64,000 bases of DNA. Source: Nitrospira sp. GTDB taxonomy: Bacteria > Nitrospirota > Nitrospiria > Nitrospirales > Nitrospiraceae. The notes beneath the pieces are model-generated. The model saw only the letters and a list, made by a program, of their open reading frames with translations, was not told where the DNA came from and did not search any database. The stretch is taken from assembly GCA_029194665.1 (NCBI GenBank), contig JARFXO010000001.1, positions 806,001-870,000 on the forward strand. The letters run 5' to 3'. This document shows, piece after piece, positions 8,237 to 18,240 of the stretch (its first letter is position 1; each line of letters starts with the position of its first letter). A program made the translations under genes and the position numbers.

Positions 8237-9241
8237 ATGAATACATCGCAGTACTATGGTGTGGACCACCACGTCGGCAATACTCCGCTGATCCGCCTAC
8301 GTCATCTTTCTGAGCTGACGAGCTGCGAAATCCTCGGCAAGGCGGAATTCATGAACCCAGGCGGATCGGTGAAGGACCGCACAGCGCTCGGGATTATCCA
8401 GGATGCCGAGGAGAAAGGGCTTCTCAGGCCAGGTGGCACCATCGTCGAAGGGACGGCCGGGAACACCGGCATTGGGCTCACTGTCATCGGCCATGCGAGG
8501 GGTTACCATTCCGTCATTGTGATTCCCGAAACTCAGTCGCGGGGAAAAATCGACCTGCTGCGCACACTCGGCGCGGAGGTACTTCCCGTGCCGGAGCAGC
8601 CGTATTCCCATCCAGACAACTACAACCACGTCGCTCGGCGAATGGCGGAGGACAAGGGGTGGTTCTGGGCCAACCAATTCGACAACCGCGCCAACCGTCT
8701 CGTGCATTACCGTACTACCGGTCCGGAGATCTGGAAACAGACCCATGGAGAAGTAACCGGCTTTGTGTCCGCCGTTGGTACCGGCGGGACGCTGGCAGGA
8801 ACGACGCTGTATCTCAAGGAACGCAATCCGAACATCGCGATTGGCTGCGCCGACCCCTACGGCGCGGCGATGTGGTCGTGGTTTACCAAGGGCAACACAG
8901 AGATCACGGACGGTGATTCGTTTGCCGAAGGGATCGGCCAAGGCCGCGTGACCAAGAACCTCGAGGGTCTTGCGGTCGATGCCGCGTGGCGCATTCCCGA
9001 CCAGGACGCACTCACCATTTTGTACCAACTACTGCGCGAAGAGGGGTTGTTTCTCGGCCTATCCTCCGGCATCAACGTCGCCGGCGCGGTTCGGATGGCC
9101 CTTGAGCACGGACGGGGCCAGACCATCGTGACGATCCTGTGCGACTCCGGCGCGAAGTATCAATCGAGGATCTTCAACCCGGAATGGCTTGCGGCCAATG
9201 GACTGAGAACGGATTTGTCCATCGAGACCCTTCTTGAGTAA
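8237..9241 (+). CDS. cysK: Cysteine synthase (O-acetylserine sulfhydrylase family, PLP enzyme)
   Basis: A 334-residue fold-type II PLP enzyme. The Schiff-base lysine is K46 in NPGGSVKDR, the substrate loop is EGTAGNTGIGL and the phosphate-binding loop is GTGGTLAG. Starting at ATG 8237 leaves about 20 residues before TPLIRL, as in E. coli CysK; the ATG at 8174 would add 21 residues of low similarity, and neither has a strong Shine-Dalgarno. It should make cysteine from O-acetylserine and sulfide. Cystathionine beta-synthase-like or other beta-replacement activity is possible from sequence alone, so the symbol is tentative. Confidence 0.8.
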   Translation: MNTSQYYGVDHHVGNTPLIRLRHLSELTSCEILGKAEFMNPGGSVKDRTALGIIQDAEEKGLLRPGGTIVEGTAGNTGIGLTVIGHARGYHSVIVIPETQSRGKIDLLRTLGAEVLPVPEQPYSHPDNYNHVARRMAEDKGWFWANQFDNRANRLVHYRTTGPEIWKQTHGEVTGFVSAVGTGGTLAGTTLYLKERNPNIAIGCADPYGAAMWSWFTKGNTEITDGDSFAEGIGQGRVTKNLEGLAVDAAWRIPDQDALTILYQLLREEGLFLGLSSGINVAGAVRMALEHGRGQTIVTILCDSGAKYQSRIFNPEWLAANGLRTDLSIETLLE

Positions 9242-9756
9242 TGCAGAGCCGTCGAGCCTCCCACGGAATCCGTCTCATACTGAATGCCCTTGAGCTGTCG
9301 TGCCCAGATCAAAAAATGCTTCTGTGCCGACGGGTCTGGATCTCGACAGACCACCGCGTACAAACAAGACGGAGAAAACCAGACGATCGCTAAGTCCTCT
9401 GGTCTCTGACGAGGCAACAGCGATGGCAAAAATCCCTTTCACTAAAAATATCGCTGTGCTGAGCTGCTGTGAAGCCCAGAGGGCAGGAGTTTCACCACAC
9501 CGCATGCGCCAGACGGTTTGGCGGCGCTGCGCAGAAAGCCGGGGTGGTAGAAAAAGAAAGGCTTCAGGAGATCCTACAGCGCTTAGCACAACGAATTTCT
9601 GAACTGGAACCGCATCTGCTCTCAAAACCGCCAAAGCAGATCACCGAATGAATCCTACCTTGGTCACGCATTTGCATGGCCATCTTGCTCCTGAGTCTGC
9701 ACTCTGTTAAGGTGTCGCTTCATCTTTACTTCTATATTGAACATCAATATCTCTGA
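9242..9756. other. Intergenic region, possibly a small gene remnant
   Basis: About 515 bases between the cysteine synthase and hflK. A GTG-initiated frame at 9469-9651 would encode 60 residues whose second half (VVEKERLQEILQRLAQRI) looks like a short amphipathic helix. It has no good ribosome binding site and no family match, so I do not call it as a gene. The hflK promoter should lie near the 3' end of this stretch. Confidence 0.3.
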
Positions 9757-10884
9757 ATGGTCTGGGACCCAAAAGATCCGTGGGGCAAGAAGTCTGATCC
9801 GCTTGAAGAGGCCTTCAAGCAGGCTCAATCACAATTCAAGGATATTTTCCCTCCCGGTGGATTGAAAAGTCTCCTGCCATCAGGCGGCATTGTGAACCTC
9901 GTCATCGCCGCTCTGCTGATCTTCTTGGTCTGGCAGAGCGTGTTTATCGTCGCACCGGATGAAGAAGGTGTCGTGAAACGGTTCGGTGTTCCAGTCCGTA
10001 CGGTGGAACCGGGGCCTCACTTCAAGATTCCGCTCGTTGAAACCGTCCTTCAGCCGAAGGTCGCCAAACTCTATCGCGTGGAGGTCGGCTTCCGCACCAA
10101 TCAACAAGGCCGTCAACAGACGGTGCCTCAGGAAGCCTTGATGCTGACCGGCGATATGAACATCCTTGCGATCGAATTCATCGTTCAGTATAAGATCAAA
10201 GAAGCCCGCAACTTCCTGTTCAACGTCGCTGATATCCATGAGACCATCGGCAAAGCTGCTGAGGCCTCCATGCGGGAAGTGGTCGGTAAGAGTAAGATCG
10301 ACGAAGCCTTGACCACCGGGAAAGCGGTGATTCAGCAAGATACCATGACGTTGCTTCAGTCGATTCTGGACCAGTATCACTCCGGCGTGCAGATCGCCGC
10401 TGTGCAACTCCAAGACGTCGATCCTCCCGAGGCCGTTGCTGCCGCCTTCAAAGACGTGACGAACGCCAAAGAAGACAGGGAAAAGCTCATCAACCAGGCG
10501 CAAGGGTACCGCAACGACATCATACCGAGAGCAAAGGGTGAAGCCGCTGAACTCGTCAACCGGGCAAGAGGGTTTGCTCAGGCGCGGGTCAATCGCGCTC
10601 AGGGCGAGACGAATCGGTTCCTGGCCACCTTGAAAGAGTACAACCAAGCGAAGGACGTCATCAGCAAGCGCATCTATATCGAAACCTTGGAAGAAATCCT
10701 TCCCCATATGGAGAAGATCATCATCGACGGGAAAGGCGGAGAGCGTCTCCTACCGTATCTCCCACTGGATCGCCTCTCCAAACCCGCGTCCACGCCCATT
10801 GCCAAACCTGTCCCGCAACTTGAGGGCGAGGAGTCCAGGCCGGACCAATCGCCGACCCTAAAGTCGAGGAACGCCAGGCCATGA
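9757..10884 (+). CDS. hflK: FtsH-associated SPFH protein HflK
   Basis: A 375-residue band-7/SPFH protein. A Gly/Pro-rich cytoplasmic N-terminus leads into one membrane helix near residues 46-66, followed by the SPFH domain beginning DEEGVVKRFGVPVRTVEPGP and a long coiled region (AKEDREKLINQAQGY, RARGFAQARVNRAQGE). HflK and HflC assemble a large periplasmic cage around the membrane protease FtsH and modulate its access to membrane substrates. It overlaps hflC by four bases (ATGA), the usual arrangement. Confidence 0.92.
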   Translation: MVWDPKDPWGKKSDPLEEAFKQAQSQFKDIFPPGGLKSLLPSGGIVNLVIAALLIFLVWQSVFIVAPDEEGVVKRFGVPVRTVEPGPHFKIPLVETVLQPKVAKLYRVEVGFRTNQQGRQQTVPQEALMLTGDMNILAIEFIVQYKIKEARNFLFNVADIHETIGKAAEASMREVVGKSKIDEALTTGKAVIQQDTMTLLQSILDQYHSGVQIAAVQLQDVDPPEAVAAAFKDVTNAKEDREKLINQAQGYRNDIIPRAKGEAAELVNRARGFAQARVNRAQGETNRFLATLKEYNQAKDVISKRIYIETLEEILPHMEKIIIDGKGGERLLPYLPLDRLSKPASTPIAKPVPQLEGEESRPDQSPTLKSRNARP

Positions 10885-11741
10885 CAAAACAAGGAATGGC
10901 GATCGCGTTACTCGCCGTAACGATTGCGCTGTTTGTGCTAGGAGCCTCCCCCCTCTTCGTCGTGGACGTGATCCAGACTGCGATCGTCGTGCAACTCGGA
11001 AAGCCCGTTCGAAACATCACTGAGCCAGGGCTGTACGTGAAGATGCCGTTTGTGCAGGAGGTCACGTACTTCGAGAAGCGACTGTTGGACTACGATTCAA
11101 GTGCACAGGATGTCATTACCCAAGACAAGAAAACGCTGCTCCTGGACAATTTCGCCAAATGGCGAATCACTGATCCCCTGAAGGTATATCAGGCGTTCCA
11201 AAGCCAGCGCGGTGCTCTCCAACGGCTGCACGACATCATCTATTCTGAGCTTCGCGTGGAGTTGGGCCGACACGACCTGATTGAGATCGTCTCAAGCACA
11301 AGGGCGGACATCATGAAAGTAGTCACCGCAAGGGCGAACGAAAAAGCTTCAGCGTACGGCATTGAAATTCAGGATGTGCGGATCAAGCGAGCCGACTTGC
11401 CGGAACAGAACGAGAAGGCGGTCTTTGCGCGCATGCAAGCGGAGCGAGAACGACAGGCCAAGCAATATCGAGCTGAGGGAGCGGAGGAAGCACAAAAAAT
11501 CCGATCGGAAGCCGAGAAAGACCGGGAAATTATCCTCGCCCAGGCCTATAAAGAAGCTGAAGAACTTCGCGGCAGCGGAGATGCCAAAGCGTTTCGGATT
11601 TATGCCGATGCCTACCGGCAAGATCAAAAGTTTTTCGAATTTACCCGCTCGATGGAAGCCTACAAAAGCGCCTTCAAAGACGGCTCAACGTTGGTGATGA
11701 GCCCGGACTCAGAATTCTTCCGTTACCTCAAGCAACGCTGA
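10881..11741 (+). CDS. hflC: FtsH-associated SPFH protein HflC
   Basis: A 286-residue partner of HflK. An N-terminal anchor (IALLAVTIALFVLGASPLFV) is followed by the SPFH domain (TAIVVQLGKPVRNITEPGLY) and an Ala/Glu/Arg-rich helix with RMQAERERQAKQYRAEGAEE, a hallmark of HflC. It forms alternating hetero-oligomers with HflK in the inner membrane. The gene ends three bases before the convergent formate-THF ligase gene, leaving no room for a dedicated terminator. Confidence 0.92.
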   Translation: MTKQGMAIALLAVTIALFVLGASPLFVVDVIQTAIVVQLGKPVRNITEPGLYVKMPFVQEVTYFEKRLLDYDSSAQDVITQDKKTLLLDNFAKWRITDPLKVYQAFQSQRGALQRLHDIIYSELRVELGRHDLIEIVSSTRADIMKVVTARANEKASAYGIEIQDVRIKRADLPEQNEKAVFARMQAERERQAKQYRAEGAEEAQKIRSEAEKDREIILAQAYKEAEELRGSGDAKAFRIYADAYRQDQKFFEFTRSMEAYKSAFKDGSTLVMSPDSEFFRYLKQR

Positions 11742-11744
11742 GTT

Positions 11745-13427
11745 TTAAGAAAGACCCACAATCTTTCCACTTTTTGGGTCGAGATTGATCCGTTCACCGG
11801 CCGGTTTCTTGGGTAATCCCGGCATGAGCTGAATTCCTGAACAGACGGCGGTCACAAATCCTGCTCCGCCCAGAATCCGCAACTCCCGGATCGGCACCAT
11901 AAATCCGGTTGGTCTCCCCTTCAGTCCAGGATCGTGTGATAGTGATAGAGGAGTTTTTGCCATGCAAACGGGTAAGCCGCCGTACCCCAACGCCTCCGCT
12001 GTTTCGATTTGACGTTCGGCCTCCGGTCCGAATGTGACTCCGGCCGCTCCATACATGCGGGTCGCAATGGTTTCGATCTTTTTTCTGATCGGCCATGACA
12101 ATTCGTAAAGATGTTTGAAGTGGGCCGGCCTTTCCGATGTCTTGACGACGGCGGCTGCCAACTGTTCGGCCCCTTTCCCACCGTCGACCCAATGGGTTGA
12201 GATTGCCGCACTTGCCGCTCCCATCTTGAGCGACTGTTCCCGAACCCAGTCCAATTCATCCTGTGGGTCATCTTTGAAAGCATTGACGGCGACAACGACC
12301 GGCACCCCATGCGCTCGAACGTTGGAGACATGTTGCTCCAGATTGGCCAATCCTTTCGAGAGGGCTTCCCGATTCGGACCCGTGAGACTCGAAGGCAAGG
12401 CAACGCCTGCCTTGGCAATGCCTCCGCCGCCATGGAGTTTCAGCGCCCGTAATGTAGCCACGACCACTGCCAGTGTCGGAGCCAATTCCGATGCGCGACA
12501 TTTGATATTGAAAAACTTTTCGGCCCCAAGATCGCTACCGAAACCCGCCTCCGTTATGACGAAGTCCGCGCATCTCAGCGCAATTGCGTCGGAAATGATC
12601 GAACAGTTGCCATGCGCGATGTTACCGAAAGGCCCCGTATGGACGAATGCCGGAGTCCCTTCAAGAGTTTGAACCAGATTCGGCATGAGGGCGTCTTTTA
12701 GGAGAACAGCCATCGATCCCACGCAACGGAGCTCTTCGGCCGTGACCGGCGTACCGGCCCTTGTCACCCCTACGAGTATTCGCCCGAGCCGCTCGCGGAG
12801 ATCGCGTTGGTCCTTCGCTAACGCCAGCACCGCCATCACTTCTGAAGCCTCGGTGATGACGAATTGCCCTGGACGTCTGTCCGGTTTTTCACCCAACATG
12901 ATCTTCCGGAGAGCGCGATCGCTAATACTCAAGGTCCGAGGCCACGTAATCTGTTGAGGATCGATTGAGAGAGTATTGCCATGGAACAGATGATTATCGA
13001 GGAAGGCGGAGAGCAGATTGTGGCTGACAACCACAGCATGGGCATCCCCAGTCAGGTGAAGGTTGATATCTTCCATCGGGGCGACTTGGGCACGTCCTCC
13101 ACCAGTCCCTCCTCCTTTCGCCCCAAAGACAGGACCGAGCGATGGCTGCCTGAGAGTAAGCGCGGCACGATACCCTAGCCGCGAGAGTCCCATGGCAAGA
13201 CCTATCGACGTCGTGGTCTTTCCCTCTCCCAAAGGTGTTGGGTTCATTGCTGTGACCAGAACATACCGCCCCTTCGGGGCAGTCATAAGCCGATCCAATA
13301 CCTGCGGTGAGACTTTCGCCTTATCCCGTCCGTAGAGGGTGAGCTCTTCGGCACGTATCCCAAGCAGAGAGCCGATTTCAACAATGGGGCGCAAGGTACC
13401 GGATTGGGCGATCTCGATATCGCTCAA
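11745..13427 (-). CDS. fhs: Formate--tetrahydrofolate ligase
   Basis: A 560-residue enzyme that makes 10-formyl-THF from formate, THF and ATP, feeding one-carbon metabolism. The P-loop-like ATP site NPTPLGEGKTTTSIGL and the family blocks GGGRAQVAPMEDINLHLTGD and EAGFGSDLGAEKFF are present and full length. The start is a TTG (LSDIEIAQSGTLRPIVEIG), which matches where the family usually begins; no upstream ATG fits in frame. It stands alone, without folD or gcv genes nearby. Confidence 0.92.
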   Translation of the reverse strand: MSDIEIAQSGTLRPIVEIGSLLGIRAEELTLYGRDKAKVSPQVLDRLMTAPKGRYVLVTAMNPTPLGEGKTTTSIGLAMGLSRLGYRAALTLRQPSLGPVFGAKGGGTGGGRAQVAPMEDINLHLTGDAHAVVVSHNLLSAFLDNHLFHGNTLSIDPQQITWPRTLSISDRALRKIMLGEKPDRRPGQFVITEASEVMAVLALAKDQRDLRERLGRILVGVTRAGTPVTAEELRCVGSMAVLLKDALMPNLVQTLEGTPAFVHTGPFGNIAHGNCSIISDAIALRCADFVITEAGFGSDLGAEKFFNIKCRASELAPTLAVVVATLRALKLHGGGGIAKAGVALPSSLTGPNREALSKGLANLEQHVSNVRAHGVPVVVAVNAFKDDPQDELDWVREQSLKMGAASAAISTHWVDGGKGAEQLAAAVVKTSERPAHFKHLYELSWPIRKKIETIATRMYGAAGVTFGPEAERQIETAEALGYGGLPVCMAKTPLSLSHDPGLKGRPTGFMVPIRELRILGGAGFVTAVCSGIQLMPGLPKKPAGERINLDPKSGKIVGLS

Positions 13428-13581
13428 GAGGCGCTCATCATGCTTTGTCTATGTGGTAGACAACAGCAGAGGCAGTTGGCAGCGATTGGAAGCAAGTTAT
13501 CGTGCTCAAAGTGAAGACGATTCAACTATCGAGAAGACAGAACCAAGTCTGTAGAACATCGATTAAGGTCTGAACTGCCCG

Positions 13582-14604
13582 CTACTCTAAGATGTACTTG
13601 GTTGGGTCAAGTGCCTGGCCGTTCAATTTCACCATGTAGTGCAGGTGGGGTCCGGTGGACAGTCCTGAGCTCCCAACAAGCGCAATGACATCGCCACGCT
13701 CGACCCTCTGGCCTTCCTTTACCAAGGCCTTCGCAAGGTGTCCGTAAAGCGTTTCAACTCCGAATCCGTGATCCAGTCGGACGATGTTCCCAAGCTTGGG
13801 ATCATAGCCTATGGACGTAATTCTTCCTTGGGCTGGAGCATGGACCGGAGTGTTCGGGGCGGCCCCGATGTCCAATCCATCATGCCACGCAGGCTTCTCC
13901 GTGAAAGGTGAAATTCGCGGGCCAAATCCCGACGTTATCCAGCCCTTCACCGGCCAAATTGAGGGCGTCGATGCCCAGCGAGACGAACGCTGCTCAGCCG
14001 CTTGTGACAATTCGTCAAGGATAAGTTCCTGTACAGTTGCTTGTCTTGAAAGCCATTCCAGACCTTCTTTCACTGATGCAACGGCCCGGAGGTTATCTCG
14101 AGATGACCCTAGGCCGACGGTAGAGGAGCGTTCCTGATCGCCTTCGGATATCTGCCTTGGGGAACTGGATGAAGGCCCTGGTTCGTTTCCACCGGAAATC
14201 GTGTTTCCTCCTCCTTCTGGGATCGGTACCTCTTCTCCACCTCTGCCGTTTGCCATATCACCCGTCTTAGGAACTTCTATACCCAGCATGACTCGAAGCC
14301 TTTGATTAACCTCATTCATCGCCCCAAGACGCTTCTTCAAATCATCAACGGCGGTTGAGAATGCCGCAGTCTGCTCTCGTGCACTCATGGCTTCAGTACG
14401 GAAAGCCGTTAGCTCCCAAACCTCTCCTGTTCTGATGACATAATGTGAAACCACGAGGAGATCGGCAAGGATGACCACACCCAGACAAACCAGCAATCGA
14501 CGAAGGAGTTTCCTCGAAAAGCTGAAGCGGATGGGCTTTGCGGTGGAACCTCGAAACACTACAACGGTAAAGGCGTCGTTGTCTTGAAGATTCGTTTGAC
14601 CCAT
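13582..14604 (-). CDS. M23 (LytM-type) peptidoglycan endopeptidase with membrane anchor and coiled coil
   Basis: A 340-residue protein: cytoplasmic N-terminus, one membrane helix near residues 34-55 (LLVCLGVVILADLLVV), a coiled coil with DDLKKRLGAMNEVNQRLRV, a disordered Gly/Ser/Pro linker, and a C-terminal LytM domain. The Zn ligands are visible as HDGLDIG (H..D) and HLHYMV (HxH), so the domain looks catalytically competent. It should cut peptide crosslinks in the periplasm. The architecture resembles MepM/NlpD-like or sporulation-type M23 proteins; the physiological substrate is not clear. Confidence 0.85.
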   Translation of the reverse strand: MGQTNLQDNDAFTVVVFRGSTAKPIRFSFSRKLLRRLLVCLGVVILADLLVVSHYVIRTGEVWELTAFRTEAMSAREQTAAFSTAVDDLKKRLGAMNEVNQRLRVMLGIEVPKTGDMANGRGGEEVPIPEGGGNTISGGNEPGPSSSSPRQISEGDQERSSTVGLGSSRDNLRAVASVKEGLEWLSRQATVQELILDELSQAAEQRSSRWASTPSIWPVKGWITSGFGPRISPFTEKPAWHDGLDIGAAPNTPVHAPAQGRITSIGYDPKLGNIVRLDHGFGVETLYGHLAKALVKEGQRVERGDVIALVGSSGLSTGPHLHYMVKLNGQALDPTKYILE

Positions 14605-14732
14605 GACCTTCGTCCCCCGTGCCTATGGTATCTGGTTAGGTATCTCTGAACCAGCCTTGGAAACTATTCGATTGATTCCTCTTGGTCGACCTTAAGGATA
14701 ATGTTTTGAAGAGATAGTTTCAACCACATCAT

Positions 14733-15062
14733 CTAGGATGTCTCTTGGTGAACCCACTCAAGATAAGGTGGAAACCCATTACTCACCGGAACCGCTATTA
14801 TTTCCGGGACCTTGTACGAATGAATCTTCCGTATTGTTTCTTCGAGCGCATTGAATTTATCAGAAGTTGTCTTGATCAGAAGCAGTGACTCCTGGTCATT
14901 CATTATCTTTCCTTCCCACCAGTAAGTTGAGCGCACTGTCGGAATCGTCGAAGCGCAAGCTGCGAGGCGGGAGCGTACCACTTGGTCGGCAATCTTACCC
15001 GCTTCATCTTGGCTTGCTGCTGTGACCATGACAACCAGCACCTGGATCGGTTCAGCCACCAT
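14733..15062 (-). CDS. cutA: Divalent-cation tolerance protein CutA
   Basis: A 109-residue protein starting MVAEPIQVLVVMVTAASQDE. The family motifs RLAACASTIPTVRSTYWWEG and SYKVPEIIAVPV are intact. CutA1 forms a very stable PII-like ferredoxin-fold trimer linked to copper and other divalent-metal tolerance; its exact biochemical role remains unsettled. I start at 15062 because the homology begins there, although the frame remains open upstream. Confidence 0.88.
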   Translation of the reverse strand: MVAEPIQVLVVMVTAASQDEAGKIADQVVRSRLAACASTIPTVRSTYWWEGKIMNDQESLLLIKTTSDKFNALEETIRKIHSYKVPEIIAVPVSNGFPPYLEWVHQETS

Positions 15063-15363
15063 AGGGTGACCAGAATACCCAAGCCTTTCTCTACAATTCA
15101 ACGTGATCCTTCCATCGGAACAACTAACTCCCAACCCACTGGGTTGATGCTGAGCAACATCCGTGCCTTATCAATTAAGGCCCATGAAGAACATTGTGTT
15201 TATTTACAATGACTTATGACTTCAACTTCGATTGAGGATGTTGGTCTGGGGCAAGCGATTGTATGGTAAACGTGGCGGTCAAACAATTTTTTGGACACGC
15301 TGTTCAAAACTGACCATTTCTAGCATTGCACGACCCGCCCACGAGGTGATCAAAGACCAACTC
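15063..15363. other. Intergenic region between cutA and the M20 peptidase gene
   Basis: About 300 bases with no supported gene; frames on either strand are short and unlike any family. A purely AT-richer patch near 15170-15230 could hold the cutA promoter. Confidence 0.35.
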
Positions 15364-16731
15364 TTATATCTTCCCCATCTTTGCTATCTCCAAGAAGTAA
15401 TGAGCAAATGTCTTCATTCCTCCCAAGGCCTGGCCCCAGTCGTAATATTCGTTGGGAGCGTGATATCCATGCTCGGGCAGACTCAGACCTATGAAAAGGA
15501 TCGGCACCTTCCAGGCTTTCTGCATGGCGACCACTGCACCGATTGATCCTCCTTCTCGCACAAAGGCGGGATCCCTGCCAAACCCAGCCGTTACGGCGCG
15601 TTTCACACAATCTACGTAAGATCCGTCAAAACTGCCCTTGAAGGGATGGAGCAAGCCCTCTCGCTCAACCTTCACGCTTGGATTGACCTTGGCAACATGC
15701 GCTTTGAACAGGGCAAACATTCTTTCGGGTACTTGGTTGGGAACCAGGCGCATGCTGACCTTGAGTTCCGCATGACCTGGCACAATCGTTTTAACACCCT
15801 GTCCGTGATATCCCCCGCTGAGTCCATGGATCTCGAAGGTGGGAGATGCCCAGATCCGTGTCATGATCTCCGCAGGATTCTGCGTACGAAGCGACCGAAA
15901 CCCATAAGCTTTCTTGAAACGTTCCACTTCGAAGCCAGACTTGAGGAAATTCTTGATCTCGCTCTTCGTGGGCCCGATCACATCGTCATAGAAACCCGGT
16001 ATCTTTACCCTGCCGGTCCTGGCATCAACGCAGGTGTTCGCCACTTCGATCAATTCAGCCAATGGATTGCGAGCCGCTCCTCCGGTCACACCTGAATGTG
16101 CGTCTTTGGCTCCGGTACGCAGGATGAGGCGTGCACCCACCAAGCCCCGCAAGCCGTATGGCACAGCAGGTCGCCCCTTGGCAATCCAGATCGTATCGGA
16201 CACAACCACGGAATCCGGTCGCGGAATCACGCTAGGGTGTCTAAGCCCGGCGGCAAAGTGTGGACTTCCAATCTCTTCTTCCAGTTCCCACAAGAATCGG
16301 ATGTTGATCGGCCAACCTTGTTCGATGGCAAATCGAGCGCCGAACATCGCCGTGAGAGCCGGCCCCTTGTCATCGGTCGCTCCGCGCCCTCGATAGATGC
16401 CGTTTTCATTCTTAAAGGTAAACGGCGCCTGCCTCCATTCCGGCTCCTGCGCCGGTTGCACGTCCAGATGGTTGTAGATGGTGACAGTCGGATACTGGCC
16501 GCCTGTGGTCCATCCTCCGGAGACAATTGGGTATCCTCCTGTCTCTACGACTTGCACCTTGGCATCCAGTCCGGCCAGGTACTGCCTCGCAAGGTCAGCC
16601 ATCCGTCGCATATCACCCGCACGGGATGATTCCATACTGATTGACGGCACCTCCACCATCTGTCCCAACAGATCCTCAAACCTGGGGCGTGACTCGCTTA
16701 CAAACTTCCTCAGTCGCCGCTCACTCACCAT
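15364..16731 (-). CDS. M20 family dipeptidase/carboxypeptidase-like metallopeptidase
   Basis: A 455-residue enzyme. The ATG at 16731 is preceded by AAGGAGG four bases away, which rejects a longer open frame. Metal-binding motifs of M20 are present: YNHLDVQPAQ (first His-x-Asp), GRGATDDKGP (bridging Asp), ELEEEIGSP (catalytic and ligand Glu) and PEHGYHAPNE near the C-terminus. The dimerisation domain occupies about residues 195-350 (KDAHSGVTGG). It is close to the cytosolic nonspecific dipeptidase group. No signal peptide, so it likely acts on cytoplasmic peptides. Confidence 0.87.
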   Translation of the reverse strand: MVSERRLRKFVSESRPRFEDLLGQMVEVPSISMESSRAGDMRRMADLARQYLAGLDAKVQVVETGGYPIVSGGWTTGGQYPTVTIYNHLDVQPAQEPEWRQAPFTFKNENGIYRGRGATDDKGPALTAMFGARFAIEQGWPINIRFLWELEEEIGSPHFAAGLRHPSVIPRPDSVVVSDTIWIAKGRPAVPYGLRGLVGARLILRTGAKDAHSGVTGGAARNPLAELIEVANTCVDARTGRVKIPGFYDDVIGPTKSEIKNFLKSGFEVERFKKAYGFRSLRTQNPAEIMTRIWASPTFEIHGLSGGYHGQGVKTIVPGHAELKVSMRLVPNQVPERMFALFKAHVAKVNPSVKVEREGLLHPFKGSFDGSYVDCVKRAVTAGFGRDPAFVREGGSIGAVVAMQKAWKVPILFIGLSLPEHGYHAPNEYYDWGQALGGMKTFAHYFLEIAKMGKI

Positions 16732-16838
16732 TGATCCTCCTTGGCTCAAAGACGGAGAATTATAGCGATCGTACCCCGCAAGAGGAAGCAGATACGGGTT
16801 ATTTAGTAAGAATGATGATAAGATGCCTTTCATCCACC

Positions 16839-17306
16839 ATGACCCCTTCGGCAAGAATCGTGATTCCGCTCGGTATCGTTCTGCTCATACTTCTAGGAGC
16901 TACCACAGGGACAGTGGTGCATGCAGAAGAAGCCACCAGCATCCAACAGATACTCGAGGAACCCCGGATCTATCATCTCCGACGTGCGACATTGCGAGGG
17001 ATTGTACGAGATGTGCAGCCGCTCGATCCCTACACAGTTCCAAATGGCGACAACTGTTATGGTGCGTACCTATTCCGCCTTGAAGACGATGAGGCCACCA
17101 TCCCAGTAGCAGTGCTGGGTATTTGTGGGAGACCAATTATCCGCGATCCGGAAGTCGAGGATGGAGATCGAGTCGAAGTGGGTGCCACGATTCAGGCACC
17201 GAGTCACGGGGGATACTATCTGAGTTTCAAAGGATTGAAAGTGGTGACCGAGCAGGAAGGAGTCGTTCAAGCAGTAGCCGATCGCATTCTCCCGATCGTG
17301 GAGTAG
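16839..17306 (+). CDS. Exported small protein with OB-fold-like domain, function unknown
   Basis: About 155 residues with a clear signal peptide (RIVIPLGIVLLILLGATTG, cleavage near VHA-EE). The mature part (RRATLRGIVRDVQPLDPY, then YLFRLEDDEATIPVAVLG and DRVEVGATIQAP) follows the beta pattern of exported OB-fold proteins that resemble nucleic-acid-binding folds but act in the envelope. A Cys pair could form a disulfide. The start could instead be ATG 16812, nine codons upstream; neither has a strong Shine-Dalgarno. It is divergent from the M20 gene with about 107 bases between. Confidence 0.65.
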   Translation: MTPSARIVIPLGIVLLILLGATTGTVVHAEEATSIQQILEEPRIYHLRRATLRGIVRDVQPLDPYTVPNGDNCYGAYLFRLEDDEATIPVAVLGICGRPIIRDPEVEDGDRVEVGATIQAPSHGGYYLSFKGLKVVTEQEGVVQAVADRILPIVE

Positions 17307-17432
17307 GTCTTTCCCTTCAATAGATTCACAGAAATGCTATGGAGCTGCCGCGTAACGAGATCGTGCGGCAGGAATCTTGTCAAGCTCATCGTCATTGGGT
17401 TCGGAGATCGGAGCGGAATCTGACGGCATGAG

Positions 17433-18191
17433 ATGATTCAACCGATGAGTATAGAGATGAGAGGGCAAGGCCTCACGATCGTCCTCGCGCTCATTTTGGC
17501 AACATTGGCCGGCTGTGCACGCAGCCAAGGATTTGATCGACCCGCCATCAGCGAAGCTCTTGCCGTAGATCCCACAGCTGACCAAGATCCCCAACTCACC
17601 GTAGACCGGATGTCCAACTTTTCCCTACCATTTCGTCTTGGTGTCTTTTTCGCGGAACACGATTTTCCGAATCGACAGTCCATTAAGAAAGTCGAGTGGC
17701 TGGGCGCGGATAGGGAGCAACTTCTCCGTTTGCTGACGACCTTACAAGATGAACGAATACTCACGGATACCGTCGTGTTGATGGATGCCACTCTGCGAGG
17801 AGAGGACTTTGGCGGAATCCGCCAGGCGGGTGCTCGACATGGAGCCGATATGCTCTTGGTCGTAGAGGGTGCGGCCGCCATCGATCGGTACAACAACCGC
17901 TCTGCGTGGTGGTATTCGACCTTGATCGGTGCCTATCTGGCGCCTGGTACCGAAAGCGACGCTCTTGTCATGACCACCGGCGTGTTGTGGGCTGTTCGAT
18001 CCGAATGGCACGCTCCCATCCAAACAGGTGAAGGAGTGTCGAAGGTTGTTGGGTCGGCGGTTTTAGTTGAAGACAGCACAGCCCTGCAAGAGGCGAAGGA
18101 GCGGGCAATCCAGGCCTTGGGCATACGCATCATCGATCAGCTGCGCCGCCTCAAAGAAGAGCTTCCAGCCACGAAGCTCCGTTCACGGTGA
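17433..18191 (+). CDS. Hypothetical lipoprotein
   Basis: About 250 residues. The N-terminus is a lipoprotein signal with lipobox LAGC (GLTIVLALILATLAGCARS), predicting attachment to the inner leaflet of the outer membrane. Three in-frame ATGs (17433, 17445, 17457) precede the hydrophobic stretch; the last gives the most typical short signal. The mature part (FRLGVFFAEHDFPNRQSIKK, ARHGADMLLVVEGAAAIDRY) resembles rhombosortase-independent cell-envelope stress lipoproteins in layout, but I recognise no family. Convergent with the beta-barrel gene downstream. Confidence 0.65.
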   Translation: MIQPMSIEMRGQGLTIVLALILATLAGCARSQGFDRPAISEALAVDPTADQDPQLTVDRMSNFSLPFRLGVFFAEHDFPNRQSIKKVEWLGADREQLLRLLTTLQDERILTDTVVLMDATLRGEDFGGIRQAGARHGADMLLVVEGAAAIDRYNNRSAWWYSTLIGAYLAPGTESDALVMTTGVLWAVRSEWHAPIQTGEGVSKVVGSAVLVEDSTALQEAKERAIQALGIRIIDQLRRLKEELPATKLRSR

Positions 18192-18240
18192 ATCGAATTG
18201 TGGGGAAGAAGCTGCTTGCCTCTTTCGAGAGGTCGCGCAA